From: an uncultured Flavobacterium sp.
Lineage (GTDB): Bacteria > Bacteroidota > Bacteroidia > Flavobacteriales > Flavobacteriaceae
DNA length: 64,000 nt
Direction of reading: 5' to 3'
Assembly (NCBI RefSeq): GCF_951805225.1
Contig: NZ_OX638201.1
Coordinates: forward strand, 2,046,001 to 2,110,000
A program made the translations under genes and the position numbers. Every line of letters begins with the position of its first letter. The stretch's first letter is position 1. Shown in pieces: positions 28,085-36,925 of this stretch. The notes below the pieces were generated by a model. It was not told the DNA's origin, made no database searches, and saw nothing but the letters and a program-made list of their open reading frames with translations.

Positions 28085-28116
28085 CGAAAGTAGAAAAATT
28101 GTTTCAATACAGCAAA
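28085..28116 (-). promoter_or_regulatory. Promoter of the GH28-susCD pectin operon
   Basis: On the minus strand TACTTTCG (28085-28092) fits TAnnTTTG at 7 of 8 positions and TTTG (28113-28116) is the -33 element, 20 bp apart. Predicted start of transcription near 28078 leaves about 50 nt before the ATG at 28026. Confidence 0.7.
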
Positions 28117-28235
28117 TTTATTTAGATAAAATTTATATATTTAATTTTTATTATTGATTATATTTACATTTAATGTAAAAATGCTCCCAAATTATTATCA
28201 TTACAGAGTTTACAACGTTTTAGTTATTACACACT

Positions 28236-28249
28236 GGTAATCGATAACA
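28236..28249. promoter_or_regulatory. Weak copy of the operator in front of the LacI gene
   Basis: GGTAATCGATAACA matches TGTAATCGATTACA at 12 of 14 positions and lies 8 bp upstream of the -33 element of the lacI-type gene. It suggests autoregulation. Confidence 0.5.
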
Positions 28250-28257
28250 TTTTATAA

Positions 28258-28285
28258 TTTGATAATGAAAAAAAATGTATTTTTG
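28258..28285 (+). promoter_or_regulatory. Promoter of the LacI-family gene
   Basis: TTTG (28258-28261) and TATTTTTG (28278-28285), 16 bp apart, fit the Bacteroidota -33/-7 pattern. The ATG is at 28315, 30 bp downstream. Confidence 0.65.
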
Positions 28286-28314
28286 TCTAACAATTAATCT
28301 GAAACACTTTTTGA

Positions 28315-29343
28315 ATGAGCGAAAAAATAACCATTTATGATATTGCCGAGAAATTAAATATCACTGCTGCTACTGTTTCAAGAGCCTTAAACAACAACCC
28401 GAAGATCAAAGAAAGTACACGAGAGCTAGTTCTTAAAACTGCTGCATCGATGAACTATAAGCAGAATAAATTGGCGTTAGCCTTAAAAAGTGGTCGTAGT
28501 AATAATATAGGTGTAATTGTTCCTCGTATCGATAGCAACTTCTTTGCATCGGTAATTAGAGGAGTTGAAGAAGAACTTCATCCACATGGTTATCAGGTTA
28601 TTATTTGCCAAACGCATGAAGATCCTAAAAGAGAAAACGAAAACTTATATACCTTAATAGATGCTCAAGTAGACGGAATCATAATGTCGGTTACAGATGT
28701 GACGAACGAAAATGACGGCGCTTTTCATAATGTTTTAGAGAAAAATGTTCCATTAATCTTTTTTGACCGAAGCAAACATATTGATGGCGTAAGTTCCGTA
28801 ACAATCAATGACTTCAAAGGCGGATATATTACCACCAAACATTTAATTGATGAAGGTTGCAGACATATTGCTCATTTCTCAGGAGATCAGTCACTTGAAA
28901 TATTCAAAAATCGTTTTTTAGGATACAAACAAGCGTTACTGGATCACGGAATAAACTTTAAAGAAGAATATGTTATTCGCACTAAAAGTAGTGTTGAAGC
29001 CGGAAAAGAAGCAATCGACACTTTATTGAAACTAGAAACTCCGCCAGACGCTCTGTTTTCTTCGAGTGATTTTGCAGCTTTAGGTGCTATTCAGGAATTA
29101 AAAGAAAGAAATATTAGCATTCCAAATGAGTTTTGTGTGGCTGGTTTTAGTAATGAACCTTTCACAAAATTCATGGAATTATCGATAACTTCTGTTGATC
29201 AGTCTCCACTAGAAATGGGAAAAATGTCAGCACGCGTTTTCTTAGAACAAGTCGACAAAACCAACACCATTAAAATCGAAAAAAAGGTAGTTCTCGCACC
29301 AGAATTACACATTCGTAAATCTTCGTCAAGAACTACCTTTTAA
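28315..29343 (+). CDS. LacI-family transcriptional regulator of pectin/hexuronate genes
   Basis: A 342-residue repressor. The N-terminal HTH (ITIYDIAEKLNITAATVSRALN, residues 5-26) and hinge helix (NKLALALKSGRSN) are followed by a periplasmic-binding-protein-like effector domain (NNIGVIVPRIDSNFFASVI.., GFSNEPFTKFMELSITSVDQ) to about residue 330. It is divergent from the pectin operon, and four copies of a LacI-type palindrome lie in the window near genes of this pathway, so it most likely represses them and is released by a uronate intermediate such as KDG. The inducer cannot be read from the sequence. No KdgR/GntR-type alternative regulator is present here. Confidence 0.93.
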   Translation: MSEKITIYDIAEKLNITAATVSRALNNNPKIKESTRELVLKTAASMNYKQNKLALALKSGRSNNIGVIVPRIDSNFFASVIRGVEEELHPHGYQVIICQTHEDPKRENENLYTLIDAQVDGIIMSVTDVTNENDGAFHNVLEKNVPLIFFDRSKHIDGVSSVTINDFKGGYITTKHLIDEGCRHIAHFSGDQSLEIFKNRFLGYKQALLDHGINFKEEYVIRTKSSVEAGKEAIDTLLKLETPPDALFSSSDFAALGAIQELKERNISIPNEFCVAGFSNEPFTKFMELSITSVDQSPLEMGKMSARVFLEQVDKTNTIKIEKKVVLAPELHIRKSSSRTTF

Positions 29344-29360
29344 GGATTTAAAGGATTTAA

Positions 29361-29441
29361 ACCATATAAGTTATATAAGTAATTATAAGCTGCATGCTAA
29401 TTATACGCAAAGCTAAAATGAACTTATATAACTTATATGGT
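29361..29441. repeat. 81-bp element with perfect 20-bp terminal inverted repeats
   Basis: The outer 20 bases (29361-29380, ACCATATAAG... and 29422-29441, ...CTTATATGGT) are exact inverted copies. The interior contains AAGCTGCATGCTAATTATA. It lies in the convergent spacer between the LacI gene and uxaA, where it could also act as a terminator. A second copy follows. Confidence 0.9.
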
Positions 29442-29452
29442 AAAAGTTTTTA

Positions 29453-29525
29453 AATAATATAAGCAATTATAAGCTGCATGCTAATTATGCGCAAAGCTAA
29501 AATGAACTTACATAACTTATATGGT
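29453..29525. repeat. Second copy of the 81-bp element, left arm degraded
   Basis: Interior and right arm nearly equal the first copy (AAGCTGCATGCTAATTATG, CTTATATGGT), but the left inverted arm is shortened and altered. The two copies are tandem, 11 bp apart. Confidence 0.85.
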
Positions 29526-29532
29526 GATTTTT

Positions 29533-31152
29533 TTATAGTGAAACTCCTCTTTTCCAAGGAATAAATACATCTTGTTTCAACTGGTCTGCTTTTGTTTCCA
29601 CGTTTCCGCTTGCCAATTCTATAATATAATCTACTATTTCTGCTCCAACCTCGGCAATGGTTTTTTCACCAGTAATCACCGTTCCGGCATTTACATCGAT
29701 AATATCAGACATTCTATTAATTAATGCTGTGTTCGAAGAAATTTTTACAACGGGTGCAATCGGATTTCCCATCGGATTTCCTAAACCTGTGGTAAATAAA
29801 ACAACTGTTGCGCCCGATCCCACCAAACCTGTGGTACATTCTGCGTCATTTCCTGGCGTATTTAAAAGATTTAATCCTGGTTTTGAAATATATTCTCCGT
29901 AATCTAAAACATCCACAACAGGTGAAGTTCCACCTTTTTTAGCTGCGCCAGCAGATTTCATTGCATCTGTAATTAATCCGTCTTTGATGTTTCCCGGAGA
30001 TGGATTCATATCAAACCCTGAACCTGCATCTACAACTGATTTTTCAAAAGCTTTCATTAAAGTTAAAAACTTATCTGCTTTTTCTTCGTCCACACATCGG
30101 TTCATCAATTCTTGCTCAACGCCACATAATTCCGGAAACTCTGCCAAAATTGTTTTCCCTCCCAAAGCTGCAAAAATATCCGAAACAATTCCTAATGCCG
30201 GATTAGCGGAAATTCCTGAAAATCCGTCAGACCCTCCACATTCTAAACCAATACTTAGCTTTGAAAGAGGAGCAGGTTTGCGTTCAATTTTGTTCGCTCT
30301 TTTAATGGCTTCATAAGAATCTTTAATCACCATTTGAAACATTTGATCAGTAGTTCCAATTTGTTGTTGCTCATAGATCAAAATTTCTTTATCACTATTC
30401 GGACTCATTTCTTTCAATGCCTTTTTAAAAATATCAACTTGCAAATTTTGACAACCTAAACTTAAAACAGTTGCACCTGCAACATTGGGGTTGTTCACAT
30501 ATCCTGCAAGCAGTTTTGCCAACAATTCTGAATCTTGTCTAATCCCTCCACAACCACCTTGATGATTGATAAATTTTACTTCGACATTATCTAAAAGGTT
30601 TTCATTTAAATTTTTATCCGAAACTTCTTCTACGCTTTTTTCTTCAATTAAAGAGCGTAACAAATTTTTATAAGAAACTTCTTTTTTGGGCATTAATTCG
30701 TTTTCAAAAATATCTTTCAGTTTTTCGATATTTTTGTTTTCACAAAAAACCAATGGAAAAAACAACCAAACGTTTTTGGTTCCAACTTGTCCATCAGTAC
30801 GATGGTATCCGTTGAAAGTTTTATCTTTCCAACGATCTACATTTGGTGGAGTCCAACCTAAATTTCCGTTTTTACCAAAAACTTTTTCACTTTGATGTTT
30901 TACATTTTCGGTGGTAATTACTTCTCCTTTTTTTATAGGTTTAGCAGCTTTTCCAACCAAAACACCATACATTATAATATCATTACCAATTGTAAAATCT
31001 TTCTCTGCGATTTTATGTTTTGCTTTAACATCAGTTATTGGTGAGACGGTAGTTCCTTCAAACATAATTTGTTCGTTTTGTACCAAATCGGTTAAAGCGA
31101 CAATTACGTTATCTGCTGGGTTAACTTTTATTATTTTTTTTTGAGTTGCCAT
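29533..31152 (-). CDS. uxaA: Altronate dehydratase
   Basis: A 539-residue enzyme converting D-altronate to 2-keto-3-deoxygluconate in the galacturonate pathway. An N-terminal SAF domain (about 5-95) is joined to the UxaA catalytic domain with the family blocks GYHRTDGQVGTKN, NHQGGCGG, LGCQNLQ, GLECGGSDGFSGISANPALG and PGNDAECTTGLVGSGAT. The conserved cysteines of the iron-dependent site are present. The start codon of uxaA is 2 bp after the stop codon of uxaB, so the pair is translated together. It is the last gene of the hexuronate operon and acts in the cytoplasm. Confidence 0.96.
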   Translation of the reverse strand: MATQKKIIKVNPADNVIVALTDLVQNEQIMFEGTTVSPITDVKAKHKIAEKDFTIGNDIIMYGVLVGKAAKPIKKGEVITTENVKHQSEKVFGKNGNLGWTPPNVDRWKDKTFNGYHRTDGQVGTKNVWLFFPLVFCENKNIEKLKDIFENELMPKKEVSYKNLLRSLIEEKSVEEVSDKNLNENLLDNVEVKFINHQGGCGGIRQDSELLAKLLAGYVNNPNVAGATVLSLGCQNLQVDIFKKALKEMSPNSDKEILIYEQQQIGTTDQMFQMVIKDSYEAIKRANKIERKPAPLSKLSIGLECGGSDGFSGISANPALGIVSDIFAALGGKTILAEFPELCGVEQELMNRCVDEEKADKFLTLMKAFEKSVVDAGSGFDMNPSPGNIKDGLITDAMKSAGAAKKGGTSPVVDVLDYGEYISKPGLNLLNTPGNDAECTTGLVGSGATVVLFTTGLGNPMGNPIAPVVKISSNTALINRMSDIIDVNAGTVITGEKTIAEVGAEIVDYIIELASGNVETKADQLKQDVFIPWKRGVSL

Positions 31153-31154
31153 GA

Positions 31155-32621
31155 TTAAGCGTTCTGAGTTGTACTATGTAATTGTTTTTGAAAATTAGCA
31201 AAACCATTTTCAATTCCGTTTGCATCAATTTCTTCTAGTCCTTTTGCAATAGCATCTGTTAAACCAGGAATCAATGTTAAATCTTCATCCCAGAAACTTT
31301 TATTCTGCAAAGTAAGTCTTGCTATTTTATTGTAATCATCAGATTTCCAAAGCCCATTGAAGAAAGTAACTATATCTTCGCTATCATTTACCGGTAAGTT
31401 TTCACCTTTCCAAGTTCCTTTATAAAAACGAATTAAAGCCGCAAATGCAAACGTCAAATGAACCGGAAGTTTGTGGTGAATATCAACATATCCAATTAAA
31501 CTTGGCAATACACGAACTTTAAATTTAGAAATTGAATTCAAAGCAATCGAAGACAATAAATGCTTGATAAACGGATTTCTAAAACGATCCAATATTTCTT
31601 CAGCGAAACTTGTTAATTCCGCTTTATCCATGTTTAAAGTCTCATTAATCTCCTCAAAAACTGCCTTGTTTACAAATTCTCCTGTAAAAGCATTATCAAC
31701 AGTTTCTTTTACGGTTTCGTTTCCGTAAAGCAATGAAAACGGAACCATTGCAGTATGCGCTCCATTTAAAATTCTAACTTTTCTCGTACGATACGGTTGC
31801 ATATCGGCTACGATTTTTACATCTAAATCTGTTTTTTCAAACGGAAGTTTTGCCTTCAATTTATCATCACCTTCAATTACCCATAAAAAGAAACTTTCGG
31901 CGCTTACAATCAAATCGTCTTTATAAGTTAATTGACTGTTATATTCTTCAATTTGATCTTTTGGATATCCCGGTACAATTCTGTCTACCAAAGTATTATG
32001 AAAAGAACAATCCTTTAATAACCATGATTTAAAATCTTCCTCCAGATTCCAATCGTCACAATATTTCAAAACAATTTCCTTTAAAGTATCTGAATTATAA
32101 TTAATTAACTCGCAAGGAATAATGGTTAAAGCTTTCGATTTATCTCCATTAAAATGTTTGAATCTTTCATATAAAAGTACGGTTAATTTTGCAGGAAATG
32201 AAACTGGCGGTTGCATTGTTAAGCGATCAGATTCTATATATTCGATTCCGGCTTCGGTTGTATTTGAAATAATAAACGCCAATTCTTCTTCTTTGGCTAA
32301 AGCCAAAAATTCCTGAAAAGAAACATACGGATCAATTGCTTTTACGATATTAGTTACAAGCTCTTTTTCCTGAATTTCTTCGCCTTTTTTCACACCTTTC
32401 ATAAACAAAGTATACAAACCGTCCTGAGCGTTGATCATATTGACCAAACCTTTATCAATAGGCTGTACAACAGCGATTCCGGCATTAAAATCGGCTTTTT
32501 GATTTAACTTTTGAAAAGCATATTCTACAAAAGCTCTTAAGAAATTTCCCTCTCCAAATTGTACTATTTTAATCGGAAGTCTCTCTGAAAATTCCGTATT
32601 TGATCTGCTTATTTTATCCAT
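31155..32621 (-). CDS. uxaB: Tagaturonate reductase
   Basis: A 488-residue mannitol-dehydrogenase-family oxidoreductase. It reduces D-tagaturonate to D-altronate using NADH. The N-terminal Rossmann motif is QFGEGNFLRAF (21-31), and the C-terminal helical domain carries TRKVRILNGAHTAM, the conserved Lys/Asn/His catalytic stretch. Context with uxaC and uxaA makes tagaturonate the likely substrate rather than fructuronate or mannitol. It sits 219 bp after kdgA; that spacer contains no recognisable terminator. Confidence 0.94.
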   Translation of the reverse strand: MDKISRSNTEFSERLPIKIVQFGEGNFLRAFVEYAFQKLNQKADFNAGIAVVQPIDKGLVNMINAQDGLYTLFMKGVKKGEEIQEKELVTNIVKAIDPYVSFQEFLALAKEEELAFIISNTTEAGIEYIESDRLTMQPPVSFPAKLTVLLYERFKHFNGDKSKALTIIPCELINYNSDTLKEIVLKYCDDWNLEEDFKSWLLKDCSFHNTLVDRIVPGYPKDQIEEYNSQLTYKDDLIVSAESFFLWVIEGDDKLKAKLPFEKTDLDVKIVADMQPYRTRKVRILNGAHTAMVPFSLLYGNETVKETVDNAFTGEFVNKAVFEEINETLNMDKAELTSFAEEILDRFRNPFIKHLLSSIALNSISKFKVRVLPSLIGYVDIHHKLPVHLTFAFAALIRFYKGTWKGENLPVNDSEDIVTFFNGLWKSDDYNKIARLTLQNKSFWDEDLTLIPGLTDAIAKGLEEIDANGIENGFANFQKQLHSTTQNA

Positions 32622-32840
32622 TATAATTTCTTTAAAACTTTATAAATAATCCCAAAATGCCTTATTTGTTTTCTATGCGAAGATTTTAAACTTGTAAAAG
32701 AAACATTACACTTGTTTAAACTAAAACAGAAACTTGCTGTGAGGAATGACAAGTTTTATTTTTTCAAGCGTAATGCTCAATTACAATCTCTAAAACCAAA
32801 AAAAACTGCGTTTCAAATAAGGAATTGGCATGATTACTCC

Positions 32841-33512
32841 TTATTTATTTTTAATATTATTTATGATGTCAAGAACCTGACTTACTTTCGTTTTTAATCC
32901 TTCAAAATCATTATTATCCAAAATATCTTTTGATATCAATTGCGATCCTATTCCAACACAATATGCGCCGGCATTGAACCATGAAGTCAAACTTTCTACC
33001 GTTGGCAAAACTCCTCCCGTTGGCATAATATTCGTCCAAGGACACGGACCTTTTATCGCTTTTATAAATTCTGGTCCGTAAATATCTCCGGGGAATAATT
33101 TCACGACTTCACAACCTAATTCTTCGGCTCTTGCAATTTCGGTTAATGTTCCGCAACCTGGCGACCACAATACTTTACGACGATTACAGGCAATTGCAAT
33201 ATCTTCTCTAAAAACCGGAGTGACAATAAAATTAGCGCCCAAACTCATGTATAATGAAGCTGCTGCTGCATCTGTAATTGAACCAACTCCCAAAATCATT
33301 CCCGGTAATTCGGCCAAAGCATATTTGTTTAAAGCTCCAAAAACTTCATGAGCAAAATCGCCTCTACTCGTGAATTCCATTAATCTTGCGCCACCATCAT
33401 AACAGGCTTTTAGCACCTTTTTACTAATTTCTATATCCGAATGAAAAAAGAGCGGAACCATTCCGTTTTCTTTCATCGTTAAAGCCACTTCTATTCTTGA
33501 ATATTTTGCCAT
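32841..33512 (-). CDS. kdgA: 2-keto-3-deoxy-6-phosphogluconate aldolase
   Basis: A 223-residue class I aldolase (KDPG/KHG family) splitting KDPG into pyruvate and glyceraldehyde-3-phosphate. Glu46 lies in LMEFTSRG, the conserved LGVGSITDA block at about 74-82 follows, and Schiff-base Lys138 is in EVVKLFPGD. The phosphate-binding end is MPTGGV. It is 10 bp after kdgK, completing the kinase-aldolase pair. Length matches the family. The name eda is also used for this family. Confidence 0.94.
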   Translation of the reverse strand: MAKYSRIEVALTMKENGMVPLFFHSDIEISKKVLKACYDGGARLMEFTSRGDFAHEVFGALNKYALAELPGMILGVGSITDAAAASLYMSLGANFIVTPVFREDIAIACNRRKVLWSPGCGTLTEIARAEELGCEVVKLFPGDIYGPEFIKAIKGPCPWTNIMPTGGVLPTVESLTSWFNAGAYCVGIGSQLISKDILDNNDFEGLKTKVSQVLDIINNIKNK

Positions 33513-33522
33513 TTTTATCTAA

Positions 33523-34545
33523 TTATCTTGATACTAATCCTGCCGAATTACCATCAATCATATTTTCAACTTCTTTTAAGGTTACCAAATTGTAATCTCC
33601 TGCAATAGTGTGTTTTAAACAACAAGCTGATACTGCAAAATCTAATGCTTTTTGGTTATTATTTTTATATTCTAAAAGTCCGTAAATCAATCCTCCCATA
33701 AAAGCATCACCACTTCCTACTCTATCTACAACTGGTGTAACTTCTTTAATTCCGGCATGATATATTGATTTTCCGTCGAATAAAACACCGCCAATTCTCT
33801 GATGTGAAGCACTTACAGAATAACGCAAAGTCGTCGCAACCGTTTTTAAATTTGGAATCAAATCAAACAATTTCGTATACAAAACCGGAAGTGATTTTTC
33901 GTCCTGATAATTCGGGTTTACTTTCGGAATTCCCAACATGAAATATGCAGTATCAATATCTCCCAAAATAACATTGCAATATTTCAACATTTCAGGCATC
34001 ACATCACTTGGAGTTTTGCCATATTGCCACAATTTTGATCGGTAATTTAGGTCGCATGAAATCGTAATTCCCATTTTGTGCGCGACTTTAATAGCTTCTA
34101 AACAAGCTTCTGCTGCGGTTTCGGAAATTGCTGGTGTAATTCCGCTCCAATGAAACCAGTTTGCACCTTCCAGAACTTTTTCCCAATCAATATTTCCTTT
34201 CTCAATAGTTGCCATCGAACTATGTGCGCGATCGTAAACTACATTGCTTCCGCGCGTTCCTGCTCCGGTTTCCAAGAAATAAATACCTAAACGTTCACCT
34301 CCATAAATGATATTTTTAGATTCGACGTTCATTTTTCGCATTTCTTTTAATGCCGAAATTCCAATTTCGTTATCCGGTAATCGCGTTACAAATTCAGCAT
34401 TTACACCATAATTGGATAACGACACGCAAACATTAAATTCTCCGCCTCCATAAGAAGCACCAAATGCTGTAGATTGTGAAAAACGCAAATGCCTTTCCGT
34501 CGAAAGACGCAACATAATTTCTCCAAATGCAACTACTTTATTCAT
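33523..34545 (-). CDS. kdgK: 2-keto-3-deoxygluconate kinase (PfkB family)
   Basis: A 340-residue sugar kinase phosphorylating KDG to KDPG. The N-terminal GGGEFNVCVSLSNYG block and the ATP/catalytic signature VDRVGSGDAFMGGLIYGL with its Asp near residue 279 are clear. Both arms of the pathway (UxaCBA and KduID) meet at its substrate. The start is ATG at 34545. The spacer to uxaC (153 bp) holds an AATCTGCG-family repeat and no promoter that I can see, so it is probably in the same operon. Confidence 0.94.
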   Translation of the reverse strand: MNKVVAFGEIMLRLSTERHLRFSQSTAFGASYGGGEFNVCVSLSNYGVNAEFVTRLPDNEIGISALKEMRKMNVESKNIIYGGERLGIYFLETGAGTRGSNVVYDRAHSSMATIEKGNIDWEKVLEGANWFHWSGITPAISETAAEACLEAIKVAHKMGITISCDLNYRSKLWQYGKTPSDVMPEMLKYCNVILGDIDTAYFMLGIPKVNPNYQDEKSLPVLYTKLFDLIPNLKTVATTLRYSVSASHQRIGGVLFDGKSIYHAGIKEVTPVVDRVGSGDAFMGGLIYGLLEYKNNNQKALDFAVSACCLKHTIAGDYNLVTLKEVENMIDGNSAGLVSR

Positions 34546-34639
34546 ATTGTTTTACCAGTATTAATTTTACGATTAAGATACTAAGTCAATTAAGCTTGAT
34601 GTTTTATTTTACCACAAATTATTAAGATTAAAAAGGATT

Positions 34640-34695
34640 ATAACATTAAAAAAATCTGTGTAAATCTGTTCAAATCCGCTTAATCTGCGTGCCAT
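34640..34695. repeat. AATCCGTTTAATCTGCG-family repeat fragment
   Basis: Contains AAATCTGTTCAAATCCGC and TTAATCTGCGTG, the same words as at 12758-12873 and 42889-43016. It lies between uxaC and kdgK. Confidence 0.55.
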
Positions 34696-34698
34696 TAC

Positions 34699-36105
34699 TT
34701 AAAATTTGAAATATTCTTTTGCGTTGTTGTATGAAATATCCTGAACCATTTTTCCTATCCATTCCATGTCGTTTGGAAGTTCTCCGCGTTTGATTTCATC
34801 TCCTAAAAGATTGCATAAAATACGTCTGAAATATTCGTGTCTTGGAAATGATAAAAAGCTTCTTGAATCTGTTAACATTCCTACGAAACAGCTAATTAAT
34901 CCCATATTTGAAAGAGCATTTAATTGTTTGGTCATTCCGTCTTTTTGATCTAAAAACCACCATCCAGAACCAAACTGAACTTTTCCTTTGACGCTTCCGT
35001 CATTGAAATTTCCAATCATAGTTGCCATTACTTCATTGTCAGCAGGATTTAAATTATAAATGATCGTTTTTGTCAATTTATCTTTACTATCCAAAGCATT
35101 TAAAAAGTTCGATAATTTTTGTGCCTGCGGAAAATCGCTAATAGAATCCCAACCTGTATCAGGACCTAAAATTCTGTGCATACGCGCATTATTATTTCTT
35201 AAAGCGCCTAAATGAAATTGTTGAACCCAACCAAATTCATGATAAGTTTCAGATAAAAACAATAAAATTGCACTCTGAAATTTCAATGCTTCTTCTGGAG
35301 TTATGACTTGATTTTCTCTTTTCTTTTTGAAAATAGAATTGATTTCGCTTTCGGTAAAATTTTCAAAATAAATCTGATCTAAACCGTGATCGCTTAATTT
35401 ACAGCCATTTTGAGTAAAAAATTCAATTCTGTTTTTTAAAGCATTACATAAATCCGAATAAGAATTAATTGCAATTCCGGACACATCCCCTAATGTGTCC
35501 AGATATGCATTATATCCATCATTAGAAATTAAGATGGCTTTATCAGGTCTGAAAGCCGTACTTACTTTAGTTCCAAAAGGATTCTTAGCCAGTTTTTGAT
35601 GATGTTCTAAGCTATCAATAGGATCTTCGGTTGTACAAACTACTTCAGCATTTACTTTTTTAAGCAGGTTTTGTGTGCTGTAAGCTTCAGAATTTATTTT
35701 TTCTGAAGTTTCGATATATATTTTCTCTGCCGATTTTTCATTCAATAAATCGTAGATATCAAAATAACGTGCTAATTCTAAATGTGTCCAATGATACAAA
35801 GGATTACGCATCGTGTACGGAACAGTTTTTCCCCAGTTTAAGAACTTCTCTTTATCTGATCCATTTCCGGTTATAAATTGTTCGTTTACGCCCAACGTAC
35901 GCATTGCACGCCATTTGTAATGATCTCCATTAATCCAAACCTGTGTGATATTATCAAAAATTTTATCTTCGGCAATAAACTGAGGATTCAAATGATTGTG
36001 ATAATCTATTATCGGCTGATTTTTAGAATAGTTATGATATAATTCTTCGGCGAATTTATTTTCAAGTAAAAAATTATCGTTTATAAAAGTCTGATTTACA
36101 CTCAT
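34699..36105 (-). CDS. uxaC: Uronate isomerase (glucuronate/galacturonate isomerase)
   Basis: A 468-residue amidohydrolase-fold isomerase converting D-galacturonate to D-tagaturonate (and D-glucuronate to fructuronate). Metal-ligand region IIDYHNHL (32-39), the CTTEDPIDSLEHH block, WVQQFHLGALRNNN, LGPDTGWDSISDFP and MLTDSRSFLSFPRHEYFRRI are all family hallmarks. Length is typical. It is 23 bp after kduD in the hexuronate operon and works in the cytoplasm. Confidence 0.97.
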   Translation of the reverse strand: MSVNQTFINDNFLLENKFAEELYHNYSKNQPIIDYHNHLNPQFIAEDKIFDNITQVWINGDHYKWRAMRTLGVNEQFITGNGSDKEKFLNWGKTVPYTMRNPLYHWTHLELARYFDIYDLLNEKSAEKIYIETSEKINSEAYSTQNLLKKVNAEVVCTTEDPIDSLEHHQKLAKNPFGTKVSTAFRPDKAILISNDGYNAYLDTLGDVSGIAINSYSDLCNALKNRIEFFTQNGCKLSDHGLDQIYFENFTESEINSIFKKKRENQVITPEEALKFQSAILLFLSETYHEFGWVQQFHLGALRNNNARMHRILGPDTGWDSISDFPQAQKLSNFLNALDSKDKLTKTIIYNLNPADNEVMATMIGNFNDGSVKGKVQFGSGWWFLDQKDGMTKQLNALSNMGLISCFVGMLTDSRSFLSFPRHEYFRRILCNLLGDEIKRGELPNDMEWIGKMVQDISYNNAKEYFKF

Positions 36106-36128
36106 GTCTTTTTAGTTATAATTGAGAA

Positions 36129-36920
36129 TTATGCTTCGTTTGACGGTTTACCAATTGTTGCCAGAATTCCGCCGTCTACATACAAAATGTGACCGTTTAC
36201 AAAATCACTAGCTTTAGAAGATAAAAATATTGCTGCTCCGGCTAAATCACTTGGATCGCCCCATTTTGCAGCAGGAGTTCTGCTTATGATAAAATCGTTA
36301 AACGGATGTCCGTCAACTCTAATAGGTTTTGTTTGTTCCGTTGCAAAATATCCGGGACCAATTCCGTTGATTTGTACGTTGTATTTTGCCCATTCCGTTG
36401 CCATGTTTTTGGTCAACATTTTAAGTCCGCCTTTTGCAGCAGCATAAGCTCCAACAGTATTTCGGCCCAATTCGCTCATCATCGAACAAATGTTGATGAT
36501 TTTTCCTTGGCGTCTTTCGATCATTCCTTTGGCAACATGTTTTGAAACTATAAAAGGAGAAACCAAATCAATATCAATTACTTCTTTAAAATCGGCAACT
36601 TCCATTTCGATAAGCGGAATTCTTTTGATAATTCCCGCATTGTTAATCAAGATTGCAATTGGACCAACTTCACTTTCAATCTTCTTAATTGCAGTTATAA
36701 CTTCTTGTTCATCGGTTACATTAAATTTATACCCGATTGCATTTATTCCTTCATTTATAAGTTCCTTTACAGCGTCATCAATTTTTTGTTGAGAAGAATT
36801 TCCGTTTACGATAATTGTCGCTCCGGCTTGACCTAAACCTTTTGCCATTGCCAATCCTAATCCGTGGGTACTTCCTGTAATTAAGGCAATTTTACCTTTT
36901 ATATCAAATAAGTTTGTCAT
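36129..36920 (-). CDS. kduD: 2-dehydro-3-deoxy-D-gluconate 5-dehydrogenase
   Basis: A 263-residue classical SDR. It reduces 2,5-diketo-3-deoxygluconate to KDG with NAD(P)H. TGSTHGLG (15-22) binds the cofactor, NNAG is at 93-96, and the catalytic set is Ser146, Tyr159 and Lys163 (YAAAK). It starts 5 bp after kduI, and the two act in consecutive steps on the unsaturated uronate released by GH105, which settles the choice among SDR functions. Confidence 0.95.
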   Translation of the reverse strand: MTNLFDIKGKIALITGSTHGLGLAMAKGLGQAGATIIVNGNSSQQKIDDAVKELINEGINAIGYKFNVTDEQEVITAIKKIESEVGPIAILINNAGIIKRIPLIEMEVADFKEVIDIDLVSPFIVSKHVAKGMIERRQGKIINICSMMSELGRNTVGAYAAAKGGLKMLTKNMATEWAKYNVQINGIGPGYFATEQTKPIRVDGHPFNDFIISRTPAAKWGDPSDLAGAAIFLSSKASDFVNGHILYVDGGILATIGKPSNEA

Positions 36921-36925
36921 AATTC

